From Streptococcus pneumoniae (GTDB taxonomy: Bacteria > Bacillota > Bacilli > Lactobacillales > Streptococcaceae), in the NCBI RefSeq assembly GCF_001113365.1, contig NZ_CKYA01000010.1:1-64000 (forward strand): a DNA stretch of 64,000 bases, in the 5' to 3' direction. Both the position numbers and the translations under genes were made by a program. Positions 7,292-15,193 of this stretch are shown in pieces. A model generated the notes under the pieces. The model made no database searches and had not been told where the DNA came from. It worked only from the letters and a program-made list of their open reading frames with translations. Within the stretch, counting starts at the first letter, position 1. Each line of letters opens with the position of its first letter.

Positions 7292-8503
7292 TTACTCTCT
7301 TTCATACTCAATACAGATCTCACTAAAATATTTTCTAGCTGCCTCTTCTATATTAGTTCCCGACAACATAATATACCCCCATTTTCTATCAAATGAATTT
7401 TGTATAGGGTTGACATCTATTGTTGTAAAATCAAGCCTATCTTTTACATAAATATCATCTGAAAAAGTATGAGAATGCTTTGTAACAGATGATATTTTAC
7501 CAACCTCAGGGATATAATAAAATATTCCAGACCTCCCTTTATTTGTTATTAAAGGCAGCTGTTCACCATCTAACGCTTTAAAAAATAAATAGTATGGATT
7601 ATAACCTGATACATTTTCGACTAAATCTGGTATGCAATCTCCCCCAGCTCTTAGATGAGACTCAACGACATATACCTCATTAGTTCCCTTCTCAATTATC
7701 ATTTCTGTGTGTCCCAATGTAGTACTGACGTTAAGATGATTAAAGATTTGCCTAACATTATTATAAATATCATTGACAAGGTACGATTCTAAATTTGCAC
7801 AGAAGACATGACCACTCTCAACAAATTGTGAGTGAGGTGTCCCTTTCGGAATCTTATACTTATCTGTTATCCCAAATATCTGTGTAACTCCATCATAAGT
7901 TAATGTCTCAACGCTTACTTCTTTACCATCAATAAATTTTTCCATAATCAACCATCCATTGGATAACGACTCATTAAGTTGTTTTGGAAAAATATCTTCG
8001 AGTCTATCTTCAGGTGCTATCAAAAGGATATCTTGACTTCCTTGACCTGCAACTGGTTTTATAATTGATTTTCCATTGACCTTTAAAAATTGTCTCACGT
8101 CGTCAACAGTTTTGGGAACGATATTAGGCACTAGTTTTAAATTGATTGACTTTAAAAAATCTCTCATTTTCTTTTTATCTATGAGTATATCTACCGATTC
8201 TTTGGTTACAAACCGATTTTCAGATAAAAGCTTTTCAGAATAGGCAGCTGATTTTAAGACTCCGTCCCTAGTATCAGTAAACGAAACAATACCAGCTACA
8301 ATGTTAGTAGATACAATTCTATCAATTAACCCATCTAATTCTGATAAATTATTTATGATCACAGTTTCATCTGCAAAATTACATGCTTTAATAAATGTAC
8401 TGTGTAACATATTGGATTGAAGTATATTGATAACATAAAATCCTTGTTCTTTAGCAGCCTTTACAACTGCTTTATGTCCAAAAAGTACTATAATTTTCTT
8501 CAT
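7292..8503 (-). CDS. ATP-grasp ligase B of the cargo pathway
   Basis: 403 aa, a second ATP-grasp enzyme not closely similar to the first. A Rossmann-like N-terminal domain (VLFGHKAVV) precedes the ATP loop IIKPVAGQGSQDI (about 147-159), the hinge LIMEKFIDGKEVSVETLTYDG, and the metal-binding VVESHLRAGGD (about 276-286). It belongs to the carboxylate-amine ligase group that makes dipeptides and peptide-like metabolites. Strong ribosome site GGAGG before the ATG. Two ligases plus a synthetase-like enzyme would allow at least two or three amide or ester bonds in the product. Confidence 0.85.
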   Translation of the reverse strand: MKKIIVLFGHKAVVKAAKEQGFYVINILQSNMLHSTFIKACNFADETVIINNLSELDGLIDRIVSTNIVAGIVSFTDTRDGVLKSAAYSEKLLSENRFVTKESVDILIDKKKMRDFLKSINLKLVPNIVPKTVDDVRQFLKVNGKSIIKPVAGQGSQDILLIAPEDRLEDIFPKQLNESLSNGWLIMEKFIDGKEVSVETLTYDGVTQIFGITDKYKIPKGTPHSQFVESGHVFCANLESYLVNDIYNNVRQIFNHLNVSTTLGHTEMIIEKGTNEVYVVESHLRAGGDCIPDLVENVSGYNPYYLFFKALDGEQLPLITNKGRSGIFYYIPEVGKISSVTKHSHTFSDDIYVKDRLDFTTIDVNPIQNSFDRKWGYIMLSGTNIEEAARKYFSEICIEYERE

Positions 8504-8520
8504 GTTTGTTTCACCTCCAA

Positions 8521-10221
8521 TTAAGTTATGTGCGTCTCTAAAATATTTATGTCATTTTCCACATAAATTTTGCTCTGCTTGCTAAACAATTCATAATAAG
8601 CACCTTTTTTAGTCATTAACTCATCATGACTACCAGTCTCAATGATTTTGCCACCTTTTAGAAAATAGATAGTGTCTGCAATCTGGCAATTAGCAAGTCG
8701 ATGAGAAATAAATACCTTTGTCTCAATATCATGCAACTTGGAGACTGTTTCAAATATGGTATGCTCATTTTCAATGTCTAATGAAGCAGTTGGTTCATCT
8801 AAAATAAGTAGTTGAGAATCTTGATATAATCCTCGTGCAATTGTTAAGCGTTGGAATTGACCACCAGATAAGCTAATACCGTCAGCATTCACAGTGGGAT
8901 TTAGTTTTTTCCCTAAAAAATTTTCATCCTGCAACAATATTGCCTCTAAATTCACTGATTGAATAACGGACTCAATTTTGCTTCTCTCCTTCTCCTTATC
9001 AATAATAATGTTATCTATTATACTTTCTGGAAATTGGATTGACTCCTGTTGAACAAACGCATAATTATGATTTACTCCGTTAGAAACAGATCCAGTTTGT
9101 GGTTCTAGAATCCCGGCAATAATACCAATTAAGGTTGTTTTTCCACTTCCATTTTCACCTACTAAAGCTACTGTTTCTCCTTTTTTAATCTTCATTGTAA
9201 GGTTATCAATGACCTTATTACTTCCTGTATAGGCGTAAGAAATATTATTCATCTCAATAGCGTACTCACTGGTGTCATCAAAATTACTTGGTATACATTT
9301 TAATTTATCTAAGCTATAATAAGAAGAAAGTTGGGTGCAGACGGTCAATAATTGTAAGTAAGCTGCAAAAGAGTTTTCAATCATGCCAACAAAAGTAAAT
9401 AGTGCGGTAATAGCGAGGCTAAGTTCAGAAAAGGCTTGATTATTTGATAGAGTGATTAACATGATTGAACCGATAACTAGACTAGCCACACCTAAAAATG
9501 AACTGACACCATCAAAAAAGGCAACTCTATACATCCCTTTTCGGAGTGTCTTATTTGTCTTCGCTATATACTGATGAAATTGTGAATTTACTAAAATAGA
9601 TAGATCATAAACTTTATTATCACTTAAAAACAGTCCATTCTTTGCTAATTGTTCAAAATAGTTAAGTCCCTTATTGATGTTTAATAACTTATTTGTTCTC
9701 ATCAATAGTATTTTCTTTTTTAACTCGTTTATGCCAATAGACAGCCCAACTATCGCTACACATGTTAGTGCCACAAAAGGATTGACCTTACTAAGGATAG
9801 CAGCACTAAAAAGCAATGTTACAAATGTGTAGACTAGTGTAGTAATAATTTCATAATATCGAATGAAAAGAGACTGGTTATCGATAGCAAATAAGGTATT
9901 TGATAACTTTGTTCTAATCTCTGATGATTGTAATTCTGAGTAAGTATGGCTCAACATTTTTGATACAATCTTAGTCTTCTTTGACTCAGATAACACCTGA
10001 TAGAACATTTCAGCCTTTTTAGTTGCGAAATCTGATATTAAACGACAAATTAAATAGAACAGTATAATAACTAAGATAAAAAACAAATTAAATTGATCAC
10101 TGTAGGCCGTAAGGAGATAGACTAATACCGTAGGAAAAAGGTTAAAAAGTGTATTTGTCATCACTAACAAAGTCACATAGAGAATAAATACTGGCATGAA
10201 TTTTCTTTTGATATAATCCAT
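8521..10221 (-). CDS. ABC exporter half (TMD-NBD), second subunit
   Basis: 566 aa. About six N-terminal membrane helices (1-300) are followed by an ATPase domain with Walker A GENGSGKTTLI (about 357), signature LSGGQFQR (about 450), Walker B LLILDEPTASLD (about 477) and the H-loop SHRLANC. It is a type I exporter half with the fused TMD-NBD layout. It begins 3 bp after the preceding ABC gene with GGGGAGG ahead of the ATG, so a heterodimer is likely. Its likely job is export of the pathway product, or self-resistance. Confidence 0.9.
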   Translation of the reverse strand: MDYIKRKFMPVFILYVTLLVMTNTLFNLFPTVLVYLLTAYSDQFNLFFILVIILFYLICRLISDFATKKAEMFYQVLSESKKTKIVSKMLSHTYSELQSSEIRTKLSNTLFAIDNQSLFIRYYEIITTLVYTFVTLLFSAAILSKVNPFVALTCVAIVGLSIGINELKKKILLMRTNKLLNINKGLNYFEQLAKNGLFLSDNKVYDLSILVNSQFHQYIAKTNKTLRKGMYRVAFFDGVSSFLGVASLVIGSIMLITLSNNQAFSELSLAITALFTFVGMIENSFAAYLQLLTVCTQLSSYYSLDKLKCIPSNFDDTSEYAIEMNNISYAYTGSNKVIDNLTMKIKKGETVALVGENGSGKTTLIGIIAGILEPQTGSVSNGVNHNYAFVQQESIQFPESIIDNIIIDKEKERSKIESVIQSVNLEAILLQDENFLGKKLNPTVNADGISLSGGQFQRLTIARGLYQDSQLLILDEPTASLDIENEHTIFETVSKLHDIETKVFISHRLANCQIADTIYFLKGGKIIETGSHDELMTKKGAYYELFSKQSKIYVENDINILETHIT

Positions 10222-10224
10222 GGA

Positions 10225-11973
10225 TTATTCCTCCCCATATCCCTTGTTCTGTAATTTGTATAAGTCAGCGTAATATCCATTATTTTCTAAAAGCTCTTGA
10301 TGCTTGCCTGTTTCAACAAGTTCACCATTATCTAATACTAAAATATCATCAGAAAATTTAGTAGCCAACAACCGATGTGTTACTATAATAGACATCTTTT
10401 CTGAAGTTATTTTCAAAAACTCCCTAATTGTTTTTACTTCATTATTAATATCCATGGCTGAAGTGGCTTCATCTAAGATATATAAACTTGAATCTTTCAT
10501 CATAGAACGAAGTAATAACAGCATTTGGACCTGTCCGCCAGAAAGTTGTACTCCTTCTTCTGATAAATATTTGGTATAGTGACTATCAATTCCTTGTGGT
10601 AGATTTCTAATCATATCCTGTATTTCTAATTCTTTTATCAAGGTATCTAATCGTTTGATTTGTGAGCAATCAAATTTCGGTAATACATTTTCTCGAAATG
10701 TAAAGGCAAGAAAATCAGTTTTTTGAAAAACAGTTGCAAGTTGCTGGTGATAACTTTTCAAATCGATTTTGTTTAAATCAATCCCATTCACTAAAATCTG
10801 TCCGACCGTTGGCCTTATAAAACCACATAATAATTTAATTAGAGTTGTTTTACCAGAACCACTCTCGCCAACAATTGCTACTCGATTGGGAGATTCAAAA
10901 CAATATTTTATATCCTTCAAAACATACTGGTCACTATTGGGATATTTATAAGAAACATCTACAAACTCTACCTTGTTAATTTCTCCAATACTTACTTTTT
11001 GAACTTCATTTTGATAAGTAGTAGCCAAGCATAAAAGGTCTTCATATAAGTCATATAGACGAATATCTGTTTTTATTTTTTCTCCATTTTTCAATAGTTT
11101 GCTTATATTATCCTGAACCACTTTAATCATTGATAGATAAAAGATTCCGTCTGTAACTCTCAGATATCCACTATGAACACCTAGTAAAATCAAAATGATT
11201 CCTGTTAGATAAGGAAGAGCAGATAACACACTAATATACAATAAATTCAAACCATACTGATTAATTTTATTCGTACTTAATTCATAAAACTGTAAAAGTC
11301 TGTCAGACAACTTTTTCTGTACAAAATTTTCATAGCTCGATGATTTAACTTCACGTAGCATTTTGCTATCCGTTAAAACACTGGAATAAAATCCTGTATA
11401 ATTCTTTTGACTTTGTGCTAATACATCAATCGCTTGATTTAATTCAGGAATTTTACCATTAAAATAGTGAACCAACAAAGCTAGTAAAGTCATGATAATC
11501 ATAAATACTCTAGTCAAATTATCGTTCATGATTGCGATTAAAACTAATGAAGAAATAATTGCGAGAGAGGATGGGACTAACTTCATCAATCGCTGATATC
11601 CTTTCCAACTTTGAGCAGAAAATAGTTCCCCATTCCTAATTGTTATTAAATCTTTCTCTGAGACTGTACTTTCAATTGGTAGGTCTATCGTTTTTTCAAA
11701 ATAAGAAGTTACCAAATAGGATAATCGAAATTCCGCTAACTCTGTTTCAAAAATTTGTGATAGTGGGGGACCCAAGAAGCTCAGAAGGAGATAGAATACA
11801 GAACTTACAATCGTTAGTTGAAGATTACTTACTCCTTCAATATAATTTAAAAACCCCTTTAAAAACATAACACTAGATACTGGTAAAATTGCATATATCA
11901 GTGTAAAAGTAACTGTCAGTGAAATGAGTTTTCGATTTGCATAATGTCTGTAGATACTTCCTATTTTTTTCAT
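10225..11973 (-). CDS. ABC exporter half (TMD-NBD), first subunit
   Basis: 582 aa with about six membrane segments and an ATPase domain: Walker A GESGSGKTTLI (about 371), signature LSGGQVQ (about 478), Walker B LYILDEATSAMD (about 498), H-loop THRLLA. It is the first long gene behind the pheromone gene and has a good ribosome site (GAAGGAAGG). No C39 peptidase domain is present at the N-terminus, so it does not look like a leader-cleaving bacteriocin exporter. Confidence 0.9.
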   Translation of the reverse strand: MKKIGSIYRHYANRKLISLTVTFTLIYAILPVSSVMFLKGFLNYIEGVSNLQLTIVSSVFYLLLSFLGPPLSQIFETELAEFRLSYLVTSYFEKTIDLPIESTVSEKDLITIRNGELFSAQSWKGYQRLMKLVPSSLAIISSLVLIAIMNDNLTRVFMIIMTLLALLVHYFNGKIPELNQAIDVLAQSQKNYTGFYSSVLTDSKMLREVKSSSYENFVQKKLSDRLLQFYELSTNKINQYGLNLLYISVLSALPYLTGIILILLGVHSGYLRVTDGIFYLSMIKVVQDNISKLLKNGEKIKTDIRLYDLYEDLLCLATTYQNEVQKVSIGEINKVEFVDVSYKYPNSDQYVLKDIKYCFESPNRVAIVGESGSGKTTLIKLLCGFIRPTVGQILVNGIDLNKIDLKSYHQQLATVFQKTDFLAFTFRENVLPKFDCSQIKRLDTLIKELEIQDMIRNLPQGIDSHYTKYLSEEGVQLSGGQVQMLLLLRSMMKDSSLYILDEATSAMDINNEVKTIREFLKITSEKMSIIVTHRLLATKFSDDILVLDNGELVETGKHQELLENNGYYADLYKLQNKGYGEE

Positions 11974-12015
11974 AAGTAACCTTCCTTCAGTAATTTTTTC
12001 TGTACGTTTAGGAGT

Positions 12016-12057
12016 GGGAGAGTAGATTAGTATCTACTCTCCCTTATGTACATAAGG
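12016..12057 (-). promoter_or_regulatory. Hairpin and palindrome between shp and the exporter genes
   Basis: A perfect 12-bp stem (GGGAGAGTAGAT / ATCTACTCTCCC) with a 4-nt loop lies at 12016-12043 and overlaps a perfect 16-bp palindrome CCTTATGTACATAAGG at 12042-12057. No T run follows, so it is not a classical terminator. In the 111-nt leader between the pheromone gene and the first exporter gene it may set the ratio of short shp transcript to long operon transcript, or protect an RNA end. Confidence 0.55.
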
Positions 12058-12084
12058 ACTCATCCATCCTTATTGCTTTTAGGA

Positions 12085-12150
12085 TTAACCACCTACAATG
12101 ATTAATATGTCACATATAATAAACAGTAAAATTTTCATGAACCTTTTCAT
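12085..12150 (-). CDS. shp: SHP-type pheromone precursor (short hydrophobic peptide)
   Basis: A 21-residue ORF: a short basic start (MKRFMK), a hydrophobic core, and the C-terminus DILIIVGG directly before the stop. DILIIVGG is the mature octapeptide known for S. pyogenes SHP2 and S. agalactiae SHP1520. The family is secreted, trimmed at the membrane with help from the protease Eep, re-imported by the Ami oligopeptide permease, and bound by Rgg. A ribosome site (AAGGAAAGG) lies 7-8 nt upstream. It is divergent from the rgg gene at 12235, as in other SHP/Rgg loci, and is the first gene of the cargo transcript. Confidence 0.95.
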   Translation of the reverse strand: MKRFMKILLFIICDILIIVGG

Positions 12151-12180
12151 AAACTTTTTCCTTTCCTTTATTTTAGACTT

Positions 12181-12230
12181 ATTGTAAACTAATATTAGAA
12201 AAACCAATTTTTTGTTGTGAAAGTGGGATG
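12181..12230 (-). promoter_or_regulatory. Divergent rgg/shp promoter with Rgg box
   Basis: On the minus strand CCCACTTTCA (12218-12227) sits just upstream of an A-rich tract and a promoter with TTGGTT (12202-12207) and TACAAT (12181-12186), 15 bp apart. CCCACTTTCA matches the conserved Rgg-binding element ahead of shp genes in pyogenic streptococci as I remember it. The short spacer suits an activator-dependent promoter. The element ends only a few bases from the rgg ATG, so Rgg binding may also repress its own gene. Confidence 0.8.
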
Positions 12231-12234
12231 ATTT

Positions 12235-13080
12235 ATGGACGATTTCGGGAAAACACTACGCTTTATCAGAACGAGTAAGCAAGTTAGTATAAATAAATTA
12301 GCCGATGATGTTATATCAAAATCACAACTTTCAAGATTTGAAAGAGGTGAGTCTGAAATATCTTGTTCTAAGTTGAATTATCTTTTAAATAAGTTAAATA
12401 CTTCCTTCGATGAATTTTTAATTATTAATAGAGGTTTTTCTGATTATGATTTTAAAATCATGATAAATGAAGTAAGAGATTCTACTGCTTCAAATGATAT
12501 TCAGAATATAATAAAAATTTTAGAGAGTTATCAAAACAAAGACAAAAGCACTTTAAAAAACTTTGAAATCACTCTTTTAAAATCTATTCTTAATAATTAC
12601 TCTAAAGATATATATCCCTCCAAAAGTGAATTAGAAGAGCTCGTTGATTATCTATTTAAAGTCGAACATTGGGGCTACTATGAAATTTCTCTATTTGGCA
12701 ACTGTTTTAGACAATTAACTTATCAAACTATCTTTTTATTAACAAAGGAATTATTAAACAAGATTAGATACTACATTCGAGCAGAAAGTAATAAAAGATT
12801 GGTTATTCAACTTACTATTAATTGTCTAATTGTTAGTATTGACAAGGGACACTTCAAAAATGCGAGGTATCTTTTAAAAGAAGTCGAATATCTTTTAAAT
12901 AATGAAACCAGTTTTTATGAGAAAACCGTATTCATCTATGCTTCTGGCTATTTACTTTATAAAGAAGGTAACTTAGACGGTAAAGATAAAATGCTAGATG
13001 CTTTAAAAGTTCTTAAAATTTTAAGTGAAGATAAATTCTATAAAAATTATATTGAGCACTACAATAAAATAGTGAATTAA
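12235..13080 (+). CDS. rgg: Rgg-family pheromone-responsive regulator
   Basis: 281 aa. The N-terminal helix-turn-helix (GKTLRFIRTSKQVSINKLADD, then SKSQLSRFERGESEISC, up to about 60) has the classical Rgg/GadR/MutR wording, and the rest is an all-helical TPR-like peptide-binding domain. Rgg proteins bind an imported SHP octapeptide and activate or de-repress the adjacent shp promoter. It lies head-to-head with the DILIIVGG pheromone gene, so it should respond to that peptide. Whether it acts like the activator Rgg2 or the repressor Rgg3 cannot be told from sequence. The ATG has only a weak ribosome site, but the reading frame begins at the usual family start. Confidence 0.93.
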   Translation: MDDFGKTLRFIRTSKQVSINKLADDVISKSQLSRFERGESEISCSKLNYLLNKLNTSFDEFLIINRGFSDYDFKIMINEVRDSTASNDIQNIIKILESYQNKDKSTLKNFEITLLKSILNNYSKDIYPSKSELEELVDYLFKVEHWGYYEISLFGNCFRQLTYQTIFLLTKELLNKIRYYIRAESNKRLVIQLTINCLIVSIDKGHFKNARYLLKEVEYLLNNETSFYEKTVFIYASGYLLYKEGNLDGKDKMLDALKVLKILSEDKFYKNYIEHYNKIVN

Positions 13081-13139
13081 TTATCTATAATATAAATATA
13101 AATTAGCTTACCGCTATCTACTGTTTAGTAGCAAGCACA

Positions 13140-13159
13140 GTAAGTGTGTACACACTTAC
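13140..13159. repeat. 20-bp perfect palindrome upstream of mobC
   Basis: GTAAGTGTGT followed by its exact reverse complement ACACACTTAC, 60 bp past the rgg stop. Its position ahead of the mobilisation genes suggests a binding site for MobC or a regulator, or part of oriT. Confidence 0.6.
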
Positions 13160-13162
13160 GAC

Positions 13163-13210
13163 AAATTGATGAAGCAGCCCCTTGTGGAACTGCTTCTTTT
13201 TTATCAATTT
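13163..13210 (+). terminator. Extended hairpin with T run between rgg and mobC
   Basis: Inner stem GAAGCAG / CTGCTTC (13171-13196) is followed by six T, and outer arms AAATTGAT / ATCAATTT extend it. It would end rgg transcription. The long, nearly symmetric structure could also belong to the transfer origin. Confidence 0.65.
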
Positions 13211-13217
13211 AAACTTG

Positions 13218-13233
13218 TTAGGGAACCCCCTAA
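13218..13233. other. Candidate oriT core
   Basis: TTAGGG-AACC-CCCTAA inverted repeat followed by GACCCC, 34 bp before the mobC start. Relaxase nick regions of mobilisable elements are usually a short inverted repeat next to the mobC-relaxase genes. The location fits but the nick site is not proven. Confidence 0.4.
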
Positions 13234-13266
13234 GACCCCAAAATACACTGCAAGGAGAAAGTAACT

Positions 13267-13638
13267 ATGGCAAACAGAACAAGAAATATTCAGCTCAAAA
13301 TATGCCTTAACGAAGAAGAAAAACAAATTTTTGAGAAAAAAATGAAACTTACCAAATGTAAAACCATGAGTCATTTTATACGTAAATCTGTCTTGGAAGG
13401 AGATATTTTTGTGGTAGACTTACAACCCTTCGTAGACTTACAAGGACTCCTCTATAATGCAACTAACAACATCAATCAAATTGCAAAACGTGTCAATACC
13501 ACTGCTCTTATCTATAAAGATGACATACAAACAATGAAGGAAAAAATAGACTCCCTCTCAAAAGAAATCTGGCAAATACACTCTCTTTTACTCTCAAGAA
13601 CACATAAGGCAGGAGAGAAGCAAAATGGCAGTCACTAA
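13267..13638 (+). CDS. mobC: MobC-like relaxosome accessory protein
   Basis: 123 aa. A ribbon-helix-helix-like N-terminus (RTRNIQLKICLNEEEKQIF, then SHFIRKSVLEGD) is followed by the MobC signature region with LYNATNNINQIAKRVNTT and a helical tail. MobC proteins bind oriT and help the relaxase open the strands. AAGGAG lies 9 nt before the ATG, and the 3' end overlaps the relaxase start by 14 nt, so translation is coupled. These two genes face right, while almost the whole ICE faces left. Confidence 0.88.
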   Translation: MANRTRNIQLKICLNEEEKQIFEKKMKLTKCKTMSHFIRKSVLEGDIFVVDLQPFVDLQGLLYNATNNINQIAKRVNTTALIYKDDIQTMKEKIDSLSKEIWQIHSLLLSRTHKAGEKQNGSH

Positions 13639-14956
13639 GATTCACCCTATCAAATCAACGTTAAATCTTGCTATCGACTACATCACAAATAACGAAAAGA
13701 CAGACCAAGAAATTCTTATCAGCACGCATAAGTGTCACGTTACAACAGCGCATACTCAATTTTTAAAAAGACGAGAACAAGAACAAGTTCATGGAACTGT
13801 TCTAGCAAGACACCTCATACAATCTTTTTTGCCTGGAGAAATCTCCCCAGAATTGGCTCACGAAATTGGACTGGAACTCTGTAAAAGAGTCTTAAAAGAT
13901 GAATACGAATTTGTACTAAGTACTCATATTGATAAAGGGCATATCCATAATCATATCATCTTCAATAACGTCAATATGGTGACAGGAAAATGTTATCAAT
14001 CCAATAAGAAAACCTATCATCAAATCCGCTATCAAAGCGATCTAATCTGTAAGGAAAAAGGGCTATCTATTATAGATGAGTACTACGAAACTTTTAAGAA
14101 AAAATACAAAACAAAAGGTAAATCATGGTATGAAGATAATCAACGAAAGCAAAGAACATCTTGGAAAAGTAAACTTCAATTTGATATCGATAGAGTAATT
14201 AGACAATCAAAAAATTGGGATGATTTCCTGTCTAAAATGGAAAAAATAGACTATGAAATCAAGCATGGGAAACATATTGCCTTCAGACATAAGGATAAGG
14301 AACGATTCACCAGAGGAAAAACAATTGGAGAAGATTACTCAGAAAAAAGACTCAAGGAACGAATCACAGAATCACTGTCGAGAAAACGAAAACTGGCTAA
14401 GGAACCAGTAGGAAATATCATTAATCTAGTCAATAATTCTAAAGTCCAAGCAAGTAAAGAATATGAATTTTGGGCAACAAAACATAACCTTAAAAGTGCT
14501 TCAAAAATAGTTCTCCTAATGCGAGAAAAAGGGATTAAATCATTTGCACAAATTGATAAAGCTATTCAAGAAAGTGCAACAAAAAGACAAGAATTGCAAG
14601 ATAAAATAAAGGAAATTGAGCATGAAATAAACCAGCTATCAATGACTATGGAGAACATTTATACCATCAAAAAGTATCTACACATATACCAAGTCTACAA
14701 AGAAGATACTACTGACAAAGCTTTCCTCAAAGAGAATCAAACTGAAATCACACTTTACCGGAATGCACTAAAAAATCTTAAAAACTCTTATGCAAAACTC
14801 CCTAACACAAAAAAAATACTCACTCAACTTGACCTCTTACAAGAAAAAAAGAATACCCTTTTTCAAGAGTATTCTTCAACAAAATCTTATATGACGGAGT
14901 TATATAAGATTCGAAAAAATTATGAGAAGTATATGGAGAACGAAGTTGAAAGATAA
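13625..14956 (+). CDS. Relaxase (MobP/Tn5252 ORF9-like)
   Basis: 443 aa. The N-terminal relaxase domain has ATKIHPIKSTL-type wording (AVTKIHPIK), a Tyr near residue 19, and the metal-binding histidine triad HIDKGHIHNHIIFNN (about 101-115). The C-terminal half is helical and basic, suited to strand tracking and contact with the coupling protein. It should nick oriT, attach to the 5' end and pilot the single strand into the VirD4/VirB4-type machinery encoded at 34-43 kb. Overlaps mobC. Confidence 0.92.
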   Translation: MAVTKIHPIKSTLNLAIDYITNNEKTDQEILISTHKCHVTTAHTQFLKRREQEQVHGTVLARHLIQSFLPGEISPELAHEIGLELCKRVLKDEYEFVLSTHIDKGHIHNHIIFNNVNMVTGKCYQSNKKTYHQIRYQSDLICKEKGLSIIDEYYETFKKKYKTKGKSWYEDNQRKQRTSWKSKLQFDIDRVIRQSKNWDDFLSKMEKIDYEIKHGKHIAFRHKDKERFTRGKTIGEDYSEKRLKERITESLSRKRKLAKEPVGNIINLVNNSKVQASKEYEFWATKHNLKSASKIVLLMREKGIKSFAQIDKAIQESATKRQELQDKIKEIEHEINQLSMTMENIYTIKKYLHIYQVYKEDTTDKAFLKENQTEITLYRNALKNLKNSYAKLPNTKKILTQLDLLQEKKNTLFQEYSSTKSYMTELYKIRKNYEKYMENEVER

Positions 14957-15067
14957 CATTTTGAAATAACTTGCATACCATTCAACTATTTTGACTTAAC
15001 TTAAGAATATTTTCAACATACACAAACAATACGATGAAACGTAAGCGTCCAATAACCAAGTATATTG

Positions 15068-15104
15068 AAAAACAGCTCTCCACATGATACGGAGAGCTGT
15101 TTTT
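15068..15104. terminator. Bidirectional terminator between relaxase and surface protein
   Basis: Perfect stem AAAAACAGCTCTCC / GGAGAGCTGTTTTT with a 9-nt loop. A-tract and T-tract flanks let it work on both strands, ending the rightward relaxase transcript and the leftward surface-protein transcript. Confidence 0.85.
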
Positions 15105-15193
15105 CGACAAGGTGTTGTAACAATCTGAGAATATAGTTTTCATTTTGAAAATGTCAAACTCTCTTCTTGCTTCCATAATCTCTTGTCTATTGA

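Noticed and set aside
12016..12043. Intrinsic terminator after shp
   Set aside because: The stem is perfect but no T run follows on the minus strand, so I list it as a regulatory hairpin only.
2999..12150. Streptide-like or lanthipeptide RiPP locus under SHP/Rgg control
   Set aside because: No radical SAM enzyme, LanB/M or C39 protease domain is present, and no precursor peptide besides shp is visible.
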